From the NCBI RefSeq assembly GCF_025449335.1, contig NZ_CP104883.1, positions 2,410,501-2,474,500 of the forward strand: a DNA stretch of 64,000 bases. Direction: 5' to 3'. The notes under the pieces were generated by a model. It had not been told where the DNA came from. It saw nothing but the letters and a program-made list of their open reading frames with translations, and ran no database searches. This stretch comes from Bartonella sp. HY328. GTDB taxonomy: Bacteria; Pseudomonadota; Alphaproteobacteria; Rhizobiales; Rhizobiaceae. Each line of letters opens with the position of its first letter. Within the stretch, counting starts at the first letter, position 1. Made by a program: the position numbers and the translations under genes. Of the stretch, positions 18,196-28,165 are shown one piece after another.

Positions 18196-18543
18196 AGCGA
18201 TAAAAACTCGTTTGTTGAAATGCAATCTATGTAAATCACCTTTAAGAAACCAATAGTCCTATAATCTTACTTATTAAAAAATATCCACCCATATTGATTA
18301 TATTTTTGAGTTCTACCCTTAAAAATATAATCAATTGAACCATCATCGATGCCATAATTCCAATAGATAAACGCACCCTATTACGAACCAATAGTGCGAA
18401 AATATGATATAAGATACCTGCGAAAGCTTTGACTGATATATTTAGAATAGCAATAAAATATTTGCCATTAAATTCCAGTTAAGTCTAATATATAAGGACG
18501 TGTCATCACCTTATTGATAGTGGATTTTTCAAGTAAATTTTGT
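18196..18543. other. AT-rich gene-free region between autotransporter and miaA
   Basis: About 350 bp with no convincing ORF. It contains a perfect 12-bp inverted repeat (GATTATATTTTT at 18296 with AAAAATATAATC ending at 18332). This could fold as a weak hairpin downstream of the autotransporter but has no T-run. It lies between convergent genes. Confidence 0.5.
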
Positions 18544-19491
18544 TTATCCGATCATGCGGTAATTTTTGAGATGAATAAAGGCCTTGTCTCCACTATCGAA
18601 ATGTTGCCAATCTTCTTTAAACTGGTTACGAAACCATGTCATTTGACGTTTGGCATATTGATAAGTTTCAATTTTCGCTCGCTCTAACGCTTCATTCAAT
18701 GACGTTTTCCCACTTAAATGAGAAGAAAATTCACGCACACCAATGGCTTTCATCGCGGGCATAGATGGCGCTAAATCAAGTTGCAAAAGTGCTTCAACCT
18801 CTTCTAGCGCACCCAATTTGACCATTTGATCAAGGCGCAGACTAATGCGATTTTTATTGCTTTGCCGCTCTGGCGCCAACACAATTTTAACTGCATTTTC
18901 GGCATTAATTAAAGGTTGTGTTTTTTGCGCTTGCCACCACGTTATAGATTTTTGGGTAGCCTCTATTATTTCCAAAGCTCTTGCTATCCGCTGCCCATCA
19001 TTTGGATTAAGACGCTCTGCGGTTGCTGGATCTTTGACGCTTAAAATTTCATATAAATGAGGACCACCTTTTTCGATCAAAGCCTCACGCCATTTTTCAC
19101 GAATTTTATGTGGTATTTCGGGCATTTGTGCAACACCACCAGTAAGTGCGCGAAAATAAAGCCCAGTACCACCAACAAAAATAAGAGTTTTATTGGCAAT
19201 GTCACCTTGTTTTAACAACTCTTGGACATTTTCCAACCAATGACCTGTAGAAAAAAAGAGCCGAGGTGAAATATGGCCATAAAGATAGTGCATTGCTTGC
19301 GCAAGTTCGCTCGCCGATGGACGAGCAGACAAAAGATTTAAAACATCATAAATCTGCATGGAATCTGTGTTAATGATGACACCATTATGGGTTAAAGCAA
19401 GATCAATTGCTAATTGTGACTTGCCGCTTGCTGTTGGACCAGCTATCAAAATAACATTGTTTTTTTGCGTGTTCGCGGAGTTCTGATTCAT
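18544..19491 (-). CDS. miaA: tRNA dimethylallyltransferase MiaA
   Basis: About 315 residues from the ATG of MNQNSANTQK. It transfers dimethylallyl to A37 of tRNAs reading UNN codons. Visible motifs are the P-loop GPTASGKS, DSMQIYD, VGGTGLYFRAL and RQMTWFRNQ. Upstream in-frame ATGs would extend the protein by 13 residues into the divergent serB gene; homology starts at the internal ATG. With that start, the miaA and serB start codons overlap in one CATG. Confidence 0.92.
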   Translation of the reverse strand: MNQNSANTQKNNVILIAGPTASGKSQLAIDLALTHNGVIINTDSMQIYDVLNLLSARPSASELAQAMHYLYGHISPRLFFSTGHWLENVQELLKQGDIANKTLIFVGGTGLYFRALTGGVAQMPEIPHKIREKWREALIEKGGPHLYEILSVKDPATAERLNPNDGQRIARALEIIEATQKSITWWQAQKTQPLINAENAVKIVLAPERQSNKNRISLRLDQMVKLGALEEVEALLQLDLAPSMPAMKAIGVREFSSHLSGKTSLNEALERAKIETYQYAKRQMTWFRNQFKEDWQHFDSGDKAFIHLKNYRMIG

Positions 19492-20389
19492 GCCTAATAG
19501 TGAACCTCTTATTGCTACGCTCATTGCCAACCCAGTTGATCCGGTTTTAACACCTGCATTGGCGGATAAAGCCGCACAATGTCTGAATGCAAGTGCTATT
19601 TATTGGCTTGCGGATGATATTGCTCTTGATATGCCATTAAAGCAAGGCATATCGCAAGAGGAAGCCTATCAAACTTTATTTGAAAGTCTTGATGGTGAAC
19701 CAATTGATGTGGTTGTTCAAAAGCTTGAAAAACGCCGCAAAAAACTACTTCTTGCTGATATGGACTCTACCATGATCGAACAGGAATGTATTGATGAACT
19801 TGCAGAAGAGGCAGGACTTCGTGATCTTGTTTCCAACATTACAAAACGTGCAATGAATGGCGAGATTGCTTTCGAGCCTGCATTGCGCGAGCGTGTAGCC
19901 TTATTAAAAGGCCTACCACTTTCGATTATTAACAAGGTTATTAATGAACGGATCAGCTTAATGGCCGGTGGGCGTGAGTTGGTGCAGACCATGAAAGCAA
20001 ATGGCGCTTATACAGCTTTGGTATCAGGCGGCTTTACGTTATTTACCTCAGTTATTGGTGAACGGATTGGCTTTAATGAGCATAATTCCAATGAATTATT
20101 GCATGATGGCGAAAATCTTGTTGGTATCGTACAAGAACCTATTTTAGGCAAGCAAGCAAAACTTGATAAATTATTGGAAATTTGCGGTCGTCTGCACATT
20201 ACGCCGCTTGAAGCAATGGCTGTCGGCGATGGCGCCAATGATCTTGCCATGCTGCAAGCGGCGGGTTCTGGTGTGGCGCTGCATGCAAAACCAGTTGTTG
20301 CAGAAGCTGCTTCCATGCGGATCGATTATAGCGATTTAACCGCGCTTTTATATATTCAGGGCTATCGCATGGCTGATTTTAAAGTGTGA
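19490..20389 (+). CDS. serB: Phosphoserine phosphatase SerB
   Basis: A 299-residue HAD-superfamily phosphatase making serine from phosphoserine. The nucleophile motif DMDST is at residues 90-94, with VSGGFT (motif II) and GDGANDLAML (motif IV). The N-terminal 80 residues form the ACT-like domain of SerB2-type enzymes. GGAG lies 9 nt before the ATG. It is divergent from miaA, with overlapping start codons. Confidence 0.95.
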   Translation: MPNSEPLIATLIANPVDPVLTPALADKAAQCLNASAIYWLADDIALDMPLKQGISQEEAYQTLFESLDGEPIDVVVQKLEKRRKKLLLADMDSTMIEQECIDELAEEAGLRDLVSNITKRAMNGEIAFEPALRERVALLKGLPLSIINKVINERISLMAGGRELVQTMKANGAYTALVSGGFTLFTSVIGERIGFNEHNSNELLHDGENLVGIVQEPILGKQAKLDKLLEICGRLHITPLEAMAVGDGANDLAMLQAAGSGVALHAKPVVAEAASMRIDYSDLTALLYIQGYRMADFKV

Positions 20390-20469
20390 TGCTGAGAAAA
20401 TACAACAAATGTCGTGAGTGGAATTAAACATTATTAGCTATTTTTTATTGCAAGTGAGTTATTTTTTTA

Positions 20470-21012
20470 ATGCAAACAAAACAGCTGTTTATTAAGGATT
20501 GGGAAGGAGAAGACTTTACAGCCTTTTATCGCTTAAACAATGATGAAAAGGTCATGGAGTTTTTTCCTCACCGCCTAAACCATCAAGAGGCGTTTGAAAA
20601 ATTTACAGCAATATTGAAACCTGATTTAACAACAGGAATTGGCATTAAGGCGCTGCAACAAAAATCTAGTGGAAAAATCATTGGTATGTGTGGCTTAATA
20701 CATGTCAATTTACCAGATTTTTTTCCCAATAATACTGTGGAAATCATGTGGCGAATTCTGCCTGAATTTCAAAGACAAGGCTTCGCATTTGAGGCGGCGC
20801 ACTACATGATAAAGCAAGGCTTTATCAATCTTAATATTAATACAATTATTGCATTTACCGCCGCTACTAATCAGCCTTCACTAAAGTTGATGCAAAAATT
20901 AGGCATGCAAGAATCGTTGCAAAAGCGCTTTATGCACCCAAAGGTCCCAGACAGCCATCCCCGTTTAAAGCTGCACCGCACCTTCGAAATAGAGAAGCAA
21001 AATAAGCTATAA
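20470..21012 (+). CDS. GNAT-family N-acetyltransferase (RimJ/RimL type)
   Basis: A 180-residue protein with the GNAT fold. The acetyl-CoA binding segment corresponds to RILPEFQRQGFAFEAA, and the late NQPSLKLMQKLGM matches the RimJ/RimL subclass, which acetylates N-termini or small metabolites. It follows serB by 80 bp. Substrate unknown. Confidence 0.85.
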   Translation: MQTKQLFIKDWEGEDFTAFYRLNNDEKVMEFFPHRLNHQEAFEKFTAILKPDLTTGIGIKALQQKSSGKIIGMCGLIHVNLPDFFPNNTVEIMWRILPEFQRQGFAFEAAHYMIKQGFINLNINTIIAFTAATNQPSLKLMQKLGMQESLQKRFMHPKVPDSHPRLKLHRTFEIEKQNKL

Positions 21013-21161
21013 AATTTGTATCTTTTGAAAGTCCAGAGGATAAAATTGATCCTCTTATATAAAGCAAAAATATTGCCCAGCAAAAAGATCCGCAAGGCAA
21101 TATTGTTATCGTTTACACTGAGAAAAACGAAAGCCAAAAAATCTACATTTGTAACGAAGTA

Positions 21162-21485
21162 CTAAATTTTAGCAGATGGCTTGCGTGCAAACATTGTTTC
21201 CAATGTAGTCAATACTGGTGTTATCATTGGTGAAGCAACAGAATAATAAATCGTTTGTGCATCACGTCGTGTTGTAACGAGCTTTAGAGCACGTAATTTA
21301 GCTAAGTGCTGTGAAAGAGCCGATTGACTTAAATCAACTTTTTCTGCAAGCATTCCAACTGAAAGCTCAGCATCTGATAATTCACACAATATTTGTAGTC
21401 GTTTTTCATTGGCCATTGCCGTCAAAAGGCCACTGGCCTTATCTGTATTCAATACCAAATTTTTATATGCAAGTTTGTTTGTCAT
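21162..21485 (-). CDS. ArsR/SmtB-family transcriptional regulator, NolR-like
   Basis: 107 residues with a winged helix-turn-helix: ANEKRLQILCEL, then the recognition helix LSQSALSQHLAKLRALKLV, then the wing TTRRDAQTIYYSV. No metal-binding cysteine cluster is present, which fits the NolR/HlyU-like group rather than metal sensors. It may repress genes of symbiosis, motility or stationary phase; targets cannot be inferred here. It is convergent with the GNAT gene. Confidence 0.85.
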   Translation of the reverse strand: MTNKLAYKNLVLNTDKASGLLTAMANEKRLQILCELSDAELSVGMLAEKVDLSQSALSQHLAKLRALKLVTTRRDAQTIYYSVASPMITPVLTTLETMFARKPSAKI

Positions 21486-21838
21486 TCAGTTATCCATCAA
21501 GAAGAATGTTTCAGTGAATGGCTATGATAAGCATAGACACCCCATCAAGATAACTAGCCCCCAATTCAAATGACTAAACCAAGTGAATTGATAATAAAGG
21601 CTTATGTGTTAAAAACACACCCCACCGCTAGCCAGTTTTAGCCAATGTTTTTTAATAGCTTTCTCGATAAGCTATTCTTATTGCCCCGATAAAAAACATT
21701 AACCAATGTTATTGATATTTAATTCGAGTATTATTGTCAAATGAAGTTTATCAATTACCGACATCTATTTTATATTTTTTGATTAAAAAGGCATTCTTAT
21801 TTAATTATATCTAAATTTTTAACTTTAAATATGACATT
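21486..21838. other. AT-rich gene-free region upstream of the ArsR gene
   Basis: About 350 bp with no ORF of note. It contains repeated words of the form TTAACCAATG and several short AT palindromes. It probably holds the ArsR gene's promoter. Confidence 0.4.
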
Positions 21839-22063
21839 TTAGCCCAGTATAAACATAAAATGTGCCAAGATATATAATCCATAAATTGCAACACTAATGG
21901 CCAAATTTTTACCAAAATAAAAAAATAATACTGCTAAAGATATAAAAAAAACATAATAAATTCAATATTTTTCAACAAATTCACTGTCAAAAGATTCTTG
22001 TCCAACAAGGAATACAAAAGCAGTTTTATTTAACAAGAAAGCAAAGCCCAAAGGACTTACCAT
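21839..22063 (-). pseudogene. Small membrane-protein ORF interrupted by one in-frame TGA
   Basis: From an ATG the frame reads 33 codons (MVSPLGFAFLLNKTAFVFLV... ending EFVEKY), then TGA, then 40 more codons in the same frame ending TAA. The second part is strongly hydrophobic (FISLAVLFFYFG, AIYGLYILAHFMFI), like two membrane helices. Such a long open frame is unusual in very AT-rich DNA. A single nonsense change in a 74-residue membrane protein is the simplest reading. I do not recognise the family. The frame is also open for some codons upstream of the ATG. Confidence 0.35.
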
Positions 22064-22134
22064 TCTCTCATTGTTAGCCAGCTTATAAATTTTGGCTATT
22101 ATTATACATTTCCTGTTAATAATTGGTGAAAAGC

Positions 22135-23166
22135 TTATTGCCTAGCAAGGTGTGAGAGAATTTCTTTGTTGGATACACTGCCAATTATTTGTCCCTTTTC
22201 AACGATTCCAATTTCACCAGGGCTTTTTACAAGGGCATTGATTAGCTCACAAAGCGGCGTAGTCGCTTTAGCCATAGCAGAAACACGAACACGTGCTGTT
22301 TCACGGTTGAAAGGTAGCATAATATCGCGGGCGGTCAAAAAAGTAAGCGGATTAATATGTTGCACAAATTCCGCAACATGACTATCAATTGGCGAGAGTA
22401 CAATCTCTTGTGGAGTACCATATTGGACAATGCGCGCATCTCGCATAATAGCGATACGCGTACCGATCCGCATAGCTTCATTTAGGTCATGACTGACAAA
22501 AATAATTGCTTTATTTAAGCGTCGTTGGATTTCTTTTAACTGATCTTGCAAATGGTTGCGAATAAGCGGATCCAGAGCTGAAAAAGGCTCATCCATTAAA
22601 AGAATCGGTGCGCCAGTCGAAAAAGCCCGTGCAAGACCTACTCTTTGTTGCATACCACCAGACAGGGCGCTAATCGGGTGATCTGCCCACTCTTCAAGAC
22701 CAACAAGGGCAAGTTGCTCTCTTACCAAATCAGCACGGGTTTGTCTTGGTATTTTGGCTATTTCTAAGCCAAGTCCAACATTGTCGGCAACACTTCTCCA
22801 TGGTAGCAAACCGAATTGTTGAAATACCATAGAAACAAGCTTGGTGCGTAAAAATTGTAATTCACGCTTTTTTAATTTTGCAACATCGTAGTTATTATCA
22901 TCATCTTCTACAATGACTTGGCCGCGAGCTGGTGTAATAAGACCGTTTATTGTACGCAACAAGGTAGATTTTCCTGAACCTGACAGGCCCATTAAAACCA
23001 AAATTTCACCTTGTTCGATCGTAAGATTACAATCATGAACCCCTAATATCGCTTTTGTCGCCCCTTCAACCTCGCTTCTATTGGCGCCTTCATCGGCTAA
23101 AGCCATAGCTTGTTGCTTATTTTTACCAAAAACCACCGACACATTGTCAATTATAACGCGGGCCAT
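22135..23166 (-). CDS. choV: Choline/glycine betaine ABC transporter ATP-binding protein
   Basis: A 343-residue ProV/ChoV-type ATPase. Walker A is GLSGSGKST, signature LSGGMQQR, Walker B ILLMDEP and H-loop FVSHD. The characteristic ProV insertion containing QQAMALADEGANR lies before Walker A, and a C-terminal tail follows the catalytic domain. It is the last gene of choXWV, 30 bp after the permease. Confidence 0.9.
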   Translation of the reverse strand: MARVIIDNVSVVFGKNKQQAMALADEGANRSEVEGATKAILGVHDCNLTIEQGEILVLMGLSGSGKSTLLRTINGLITPARGQVIVEDDDNNYDVAKLKKRELQFLRTKLVSMVFQQFGLLPWRSVADNVGLGLEIAKIPRQTRADLVREQLALVGLEEWADHPISALSGGMQQRVGLARAFSTGAPILLMDEPFSALDPLIRNHLQDQLKEIQRRLNKAIIFVSHDLNEAMRIGTRIAIMRDARIVQYGTPQEIVLSPIDSHVAEFVQHINPLTFLTARDIMLPFNRETARVRVSAMAKATTPLCELINALVKSPGEIGIVEKGQIIGSVSNKEILSHLARQ

Positions 23167-23196
23167 TTCAATTTACCTTTCACTGTGATTTTTGCG

Positions 23197-24387
23197 TCAG
23201 CGTGTTTTGCCAGGACGGAACATACGGTCAAGCAAAACAGCAATAACAACAATCACCAAACCAGCTTCAAATCCCAATGATATATTAATAGTGCTAAGCG
23301 CCCTAACAACTGCTTCGCCAAGACCGCCGCCACCGACATAAGTGGCAATAACCACCATAGATAAGGACAACATAATAGTCTGGGTCATGGCAACGCGAAT
23401 TTGCGGCAACGCAAATGGCAGTTCAACCTTCCACAATAATTGCCAAGGGCTGGCCCCAAAGGCGCGGCCAGCCTCAAGCAATATATGCGGGGTGGTTCTA
23501 ATACCAATTTCGGTAAGACGGATGGGTGCTGGTATAACAAAAATGATCGTTGCAATCATACCCGGTACCATGCCAACGCCAAAAAACACTAATGCTGGTA
23601 TAAGGTAAACGAGTGACGGTATGGTTTGCATAAGATCTAAAATCGGTTGGATAAAACGATAAAAATGACGATGATGCGCCGCATAAATGCCGATAGAAAC
23701 ACCAATAAGCATACATATAAAGCAAGACCAGAAAACAATGGAAAGTGTTTTCATTGTGTCTTCCCAATAGCCTTGATTAATGATGAAAAGCAGACCAATA
23801 AAAACTAAAATAACAACATTAATACGCTCTTGCATAAACCAACCCAAAAGAGCAAAAATTAATATTAATGTCGCTTCGGGTGGCCAAAAATCCATATTGA
23901 TCAGTCGTGTAACAATAGTAAGCGCCACAATAATTGCCGCCATCAGTAAACGCGGTAACTGCTTTAATAAATTGACGCTGGTTATCATGTAAAACAAAAG
24001 AACGACGCAAAAACCGGCGATAAGGATTGCATTGTGGAACAGAGGAAAAAAACTATCAATGATTGCAAGCGCTATCAACCCGCCGATAAGCACGATCCGA
24101 CAACGCCAATATTTTTCAACTGCCCAAGCAAAAAGCATAATGAATAAAAGGAGTAAAGGAGGAGCTAACAAAAACTCCAAGGTCCATTGCAATACGGTAT
24201 CAAGACTTGTACTAAAATAATCAAGGGCAAAGCGGAAACTATTTTTAAACCAGTCAAATAACCACTCGCAATAATCACCAATAGGTAGTTTGATCGCAAA
24301 TATTTTTTGCACCCATGCCAAAACCATTTCAAAAAAACCAAAAATTGGGTTTTTTTCGGCGCTAGAATAGTCCAATGGTCTCTCCAT
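23197..24387 (-). CDS. choW: Choline/glycine betaine ABC transporter permease
   Basis: A 396-residue membrane protein of the ProW/OpuAB type. A long N-terminal region with extra helices precedes the conserved permease core, whose EAA-like segment is EAGRAFGASPWQLLWKVELPFALPQ. It forms the channel together with ChoV. It lies between the binding-protein gene (207-bp gap) and the ATPase gene. Confidence 0.9.
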   Translation of the reverse strand: MERPLDYSSAEKNPIFGFFEMVLAWVQKIFAIKLPIGDYCEWLFDWFKNSFRFALDYFSTSLDTVLQWTLEFLLAPPLLLLFIMLFAWAVEKYWRCRIVLIGGLIALAIIDSFFPLFHNAILIAGFCVVLLFYMITSVNLLKQLPRLLMAAIIVALTIVTRLINMDFWPPEATLILIFALLGWFMQERINVVILVFIGLLFIINQGYWEDTMKTLSIVFWSCFICMLIGVSIGIYAAHHRHFYRFIQPILDLMQTIPSLVYLIPALVFFGVGMVPGMIATIIFVIPAPIRLTEIGIRTTPHILLEAGRAFGASPWQLLWKVELPFALPQIRVAMTQTIMLSLSMVVIATYVGGGGLGEAVVRALSTINISLGFEAGLVIVVIAVLLDRMFRPGKTR

Positions 24388-24594
24388 TTCTACGAGCAGG
24401 CAATTTCCCGTGATAGTTATTGCCTATTCACGAGATTTTTATATATTATAGTGTGGCTTATATACAGCAAATTTCGTTTTTCAAAACTTTAAGCAACATA
24501 ATAGTTAATTGGACATTAAATCATGCTGATAAGAGCCCCATATTGGGAACATCAAAATAAGCTCAAATGTGATAGTTTTTATTAGCGCAGCAGA

Positions 24595-25548
24595 TTATTT
24601 GGTAATCGCATCCCTCACCAAATCAAGGCTTTCTTTGCCATCAAATGTAGTGACCCCATCAAGCCATTTATCAACTATATCAGGATTATTTTTAAGCCAA
24701 TTTGCAGCTGCGACTTCCGGTTTCATACGTTTTTCCAAAATGTCTTCCATAATCTTATTTTCCATATCAAGCGAAAATTCAAGATTAGTCAAAAACTTTC
24801 CTACATTTGGGCATTCGCTAACATAATTTTTGCGAACATTCGTGCTCACAGTTGCACCGCCAAAATCTGGTCCAAAATACTCGTCACCGCCATTTAAATA
24901 GGCAATATCAAAACGCGTATTCATGGGATGCGGTTCCCAAGCTAAAAAAATGATCGGCTTCTTTTTAGCAATATCGCCTTGTACTTTAGCCAGCATTGCT
25001 TGCTCTGATGACTCAAGAATTTTAAAGTTATCAAGGCCATAAGCATGATTTTTCAACATAGAAATAATAATGCTATTACCATCATTACCTGGTTCAATAC
25101 CATAAATTGTAAAATTAACATCCTTGCCAAACTTGGCAATGTCATCAAAGCTTTTCAATCCAGCATCATAAGCAAATTGTGGCACTGCAAGGGTATATTT
25201 TGCACCGGTAAGATTCACCCTAACCGTTTCTACGCTACCATCATCAGCGTAAGGCTTCAAATTCGCTATCATTGATGGCGACCAATAGCCTAAAAAAACA
25301 TCAATATCACCTCGTGAAAGTGCGGCATAAGTTATAGGCACGGATAAAAACGTCGTCTTGGTTTTATAGCCAAGCTTTTCTAATATATTCGTTGTTATTG
25401 CTGTTGTCGCAGAAATATCGGTCCAGCCTGGCTCAGCAAAGCGCACAGTTTTACACGCCTCGGGCTCTTCAGCCAATGATAAAGAGGTCAAACTTGGTGT
25501 CATTAGGCAGCAGGTAAGCGCAACACCGAATAATTTTAATAAGTTCAT
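24595..25548 (-). CDS. choX: Choline-binding periplasmic protein ChoX
   Basis: About 317 residues with a signal peptide ending near SLSLA. It belongs to the ProX/ChoX family (RFAEPGWTDI, FLGYWSPSM, GIEPGNDGNS, FLAWEPHPMN, with aromatic residues in positions typical of a quaternary-amine aromatic box). It delivers choline, and perhaps acetylcholine or betaine, to ChoWV. The ATG at MNLLKLFG has AAGG close upstream and begins a proper signal peptide; the 17-codon upstream extension is unlikely. Confidence 0.9.
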   Translation of the reverse strand: MNLLKLFGVALTCCLMTPSLTSLSLAEEPEACKTVRFAEPGWTDISATTAITTNILEKLGYKTKTTFLSVPITYAALSRGDIDVFLGYWSPSMIANLKPYADDGSVETVRVNLTGAKYTLAVPQFAYDAGLKSFDDIAKFGKDVNFTIYGIEPGNDGNSIIISMLKNHAYGLDNFKILESSEQAMLAKVQGDIAKKKPIIFLAWEPHPMNTRFDIAYLNGGDEYFGPDFGGATVSTNVRKNYVSECPNVGKFLTNLEFSLDMENKIMEDILEKRMKPEVAAANWLKNNPDIVDKWLDGVTTFDGKESLDLVRDAITK

Positions 25549-25918
25549 AAGCCTTGCTTTCCTTATTTTAAGTTGCTGCAAATCTATATAGATTATCAAG
25601 CTTCTTCAAAAGAAGATATAGAATAGCCAACACACAAAACATCAAAAAATATGCCTCAGGTAATATAAGCCGTCTTTTAAGATTTTATTTCCTTTAGCAC
25701 AAAAATCAGTTCATTCCTACATATGAAATTTTGATGTTAAACATTCGACAAATTTTTAAATAATATCATTACATCAGCTAGACCTTATTATCGCTTAAAA
25801 TATCGATAGTAAATTTGAATTTCTTTTAAATTTTATTGGTTTCATTTTTTCAGCGGTAGCAGAATCGTATGAGAATATATAAAGTTCGAAAATCTTATAA
25901 ATTAGAGTAAATGACTTT
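25549..25918. other. Divergent promoter region between choX and thyA
   Basis: About 370 bp of AT-rich DNA with no ORF. It must contain both the choX and thyA promoters. One GANTC site (GAATC near 25862) is present. No riboswitch or terminator fold was recognised. Confidence 0.4.
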
Positions 25919-26713
25919 ATGCAAACTTATCTTGATCTTCTTTCCCATGTCATCAATACAGGCACGGATAAATCGGACCGCACGGGAACGGGCACACGCT
26001 CAGTCTTTGGCTATCAAATGCGCTTTGATTTGAATAAGGGCTTTCCCCTTCTCACAACCAAAAAGCTGCATTTAAGATCAATAATTTATGAGCTTTTATG
26101 GTTTTTAAAAGGCGATACCAATATTGCCTGGCTTAAAGAAAATCGCGTTTCTATTTGGGATGAATGGGCTGATGAAAATGGTGATCTTGGTCCGGTTTAC
26201 GGCTACCAATGGCGTTCATGGCCAGCACCCGATGGCCGCCATATAGACCAGATTAGCAATCTTATCCATATGATCAAGACCAATCCAGATTCTCGCCGGT
26301 TAATTGTTTCAGCTTGGAACCCTGCTCTCGTCGACGAAATGGCCTTGCCGCCTTGCCATTGCTTATTTCAATTTTATGTCGCAAATGGCCGTCTTTCTTG
26401 CAAGCTTTATCAACGCTCGGCTGATATATTTCTTGGCGTTCCCTTTAATATTGCGTCCTATGCTTTGCTTACCATGATGATTGCCCAGGTAACGGGGCTT
26501 CAACTGGGGGAATTTATCCATAGTTTTGGTGATGCCCATCTTTATTCCAACCATTTTGACCAAGCCAAAGAGCAATTAAGCCGCACACCAACCGCTTTGC
26601 CAAAAATGCATATCAATAAAAATATCCATGATATATTTGCCTTCCAATTTGAAGATTTCACGTTGGAAGATTATATTGCCCAACCAACAATCAAGGCGCC
26701 AATTGCGGTTTAA
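25919..26713 (+). CDS. thyA: Thymidylate synthase ThyA
   Basis: 264 residues, the E. coli length. It makes dTMP from dUMP with methylene-tetrahydrofolate. The catalytic cysteine is in LPPCHCLFQFYV, with the upstream RTGTGTRSVFG and QRSADIFLGVPFNIASYA motifs. The dihydrofolate reductase gene follows 15 bp downstream, so the oxidised folate product is recycled by the partner enzyme. Confidence 0.97.
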   Translation: MQTYLDLLSHVINTGTDKSDRTGTGTRSVFGYQMRFDLNKGFPLLTTKKLHLRSIIYELLWFLKGDTNIAWLKENRVSIWDEWADENGDLGPVYGYQWRSWPAPDGRHIDQISNLIHMIKTNPDSRRLIVSAWNPALVDEMALPPCHCLFQFYVANGRLSCKLYQRSADIFLGVPFNIASYALLTMMIAQVTGLQLGEFIHSFGDAHLYSNHFDQAKEQLSRTPTALPKMHINKNIHDIFAFQFEDFTLEDYIAQPTIKAPIAV

Positions 26714-26728
26714 AAAGGTTATTAAATC

Positions 26729-27229
26729 ATGGATGTTAGTATTATTGTAGCAGTTGCGCAAAATGGTATTATTGGTCGTGATAATGATATGCCATGGCGG
26801 CTATCAACCGATTTAAAGCGTTTTAAAACTCATACCCTTGGCAAACCAATCATTATGGGGCGTAAAACTTGGGAATCGATTGGTCGCCCCTTACCGGGGC
26901 GGGAAAATATTGTTATTAGCCGTGATGCAAATTTTAACGCAATTGGTGCAACTGCCGTCACCAATTTTGATGACGCTAAAGCCCTTGCAATTAAAGCGGC
27001 AAAAGCTAGTGATATTAATGAAATTTTTGTCATTGGCGGCGGCGAAATTTTTAAAATTGCTATGCCTTTTGTCACCCGCATTTATTTGACTGAAATATTA
27101 AGCACTATTGATGGCGACACGTTTTTTGAACTACCAGATTTAAGCAATTGGCAAACTATTGAAACATTTGATATTGCAGCAGGCGAAAAAGACAGCCACC
27201 CTACCCGCTTTACCATTTTTGAGCGATAG
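26729..27229 (+). CDS. folA: Dihydrofolate reductase FolA
   Basis: 166 residues. It reduces dihydrofolate to tetrahydrofolate with NADPH. It has VAQNGIIGRDNDMPWRLSTDLKRFK near the N-terminus, GRKTWESIGRPLPGR and VIGGGEIF. It is co-transcribed with thyA. It is convergent with the MerR gene, with only 14 bp between the ends. Confidence 0.96.
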   Translation: MDVSIIVAVAQNGIIGRDNDMPWRLSTDLKRFKTHTLGKPIIMGRKTWESIGRPLPGRENIVISRDANFNAIGATAVTNFDDAKALAIKAAKASDINEIFVIGGGEIFKIAMPFVTRIYLTEILSTIDGDTFFELPDLSNWQTIETFDIAAGEKDSHPTRFTIFER

Positions 27230-27243
27230 TTAAGCTTTTTAAA

Positions 27244-28032
27244 CTACTTTGATTGAGCATGAACAAAATGGCGAATTGCAGTTGTAAAAAACACTGTAAA
27301 CCCGCTAGCAATTGCTTCATAACGAGCAATAAAATCAGGATGATTTTCATAACTATCGGCCAGTGCAAGATAGGCATCATAAGGCGCCTCACAACGCCAT
27401 TGTCTTAAGACCCACGTCCAATGCTGAGAAATTAGTTTTTGAACATTTGCGGCATCAGGCTTTTGTTTATTTGTAAAACTATTTGCTAGCGCCGCTTCAA
27501 TAAACTGTAATTCTTGCATTGTTTCTTGATTAAAAATCTCGCCGTTGTTATTTTCTGGCATAGAATTCTTTATAATTTTTGTAGCCTCTTTGCCGTAATG
27601 TTCAATCAATTGGCTTTCATATTCAGCTTGTTTATCAGGCTCGATATAACCAGAATATAAATCTTTTATTTTCAACTTTTTATCTCCTTCTAATGTTTCA
27701 ATCGTTGCGTGAACGGATTGAAGCATTTTTTGAAAAGATGCTATTTTTTCAACCAGTAACTTCTTTTGCCCTTGCAATAGTTCAACTTGGTTATTGCCAT
27801 CTAAAAGCTGTTTAATGGTTGCAAGGCTGAGATCCATTTGTCGATAAATTATAATTTGTTGCAAACGCACTAATTCATATTGGGAATAGAACCGATAACC
27901 ATTAGCTCCCACATGGCAAGGCTTTAACAAGCCAAAGGCATCATAATAATGTAACGTCCGTATCGACACCCCAGATAATTGGCTAATTTTTTTAACACTA
28001 TAAAGCGCACAATCCCTTTTTACTTTTTTCAT
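27244..28032 (-). CDS. MerR-family regulator with TipAS effector domain
   Basis: 262 residues. The N-terminal MerR helix-turn-helix (KKISQLSGVSIRTLHYYDAFGLLKP) is followed by a dimerisation coiled coil and a C-terminal TipAS-like domain (from about residue 150, with WTWVLRQW and a helical globin-like pattern), which in TipA and relatives binds drug-like molecules. It probably activates an export or stress gene, though none is adjacent. It may autoregulate. Confidence 0.88.
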   Translation of the reverse strand: MKKVKRDCALYSVKKISQLSGVSIRTLHYYDAFGLLKPCHVGANGYRFYSQYELVRLQQIIIYRQMDLSLATIKQLLDGNNQVELLQGQKKLLVEKIASFQKMLQSVHATIETLEGDKKLKIKDLYSGYIEPDKQAEYESQLIEHYGKEATKIIKNSMPENNNGEIFNQETMQELQFIEAALANSFTNKQKPDAANVQKLISQHWTWVLRQWRCEAPYDAYLALADSYENHPDFIARYEAIASGFTVFFTTAIRHFVHAQSK

Positions 28033-28165
28033 AAAAAGTCCTTAGATAAGTAATAAAGCTAACGAAACCAATTTGGATTATATTTTGGCATAAGCTTGCT
28101 TTAATCGCTGTTTTTCATTGCATAAGCTTTTGTAAATGATCACGTAAGGTGAGAGTCAAGCATAA

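Noticed and set aside
21069..21104. Perfect 9-bp inverted repeat AATATTGCC/GGCAATATT between the GNAT and ArsR genes
   Set aside because: It has a long loop and no T-run on either side, so I do not call it a terminator, though it may slow transcription.
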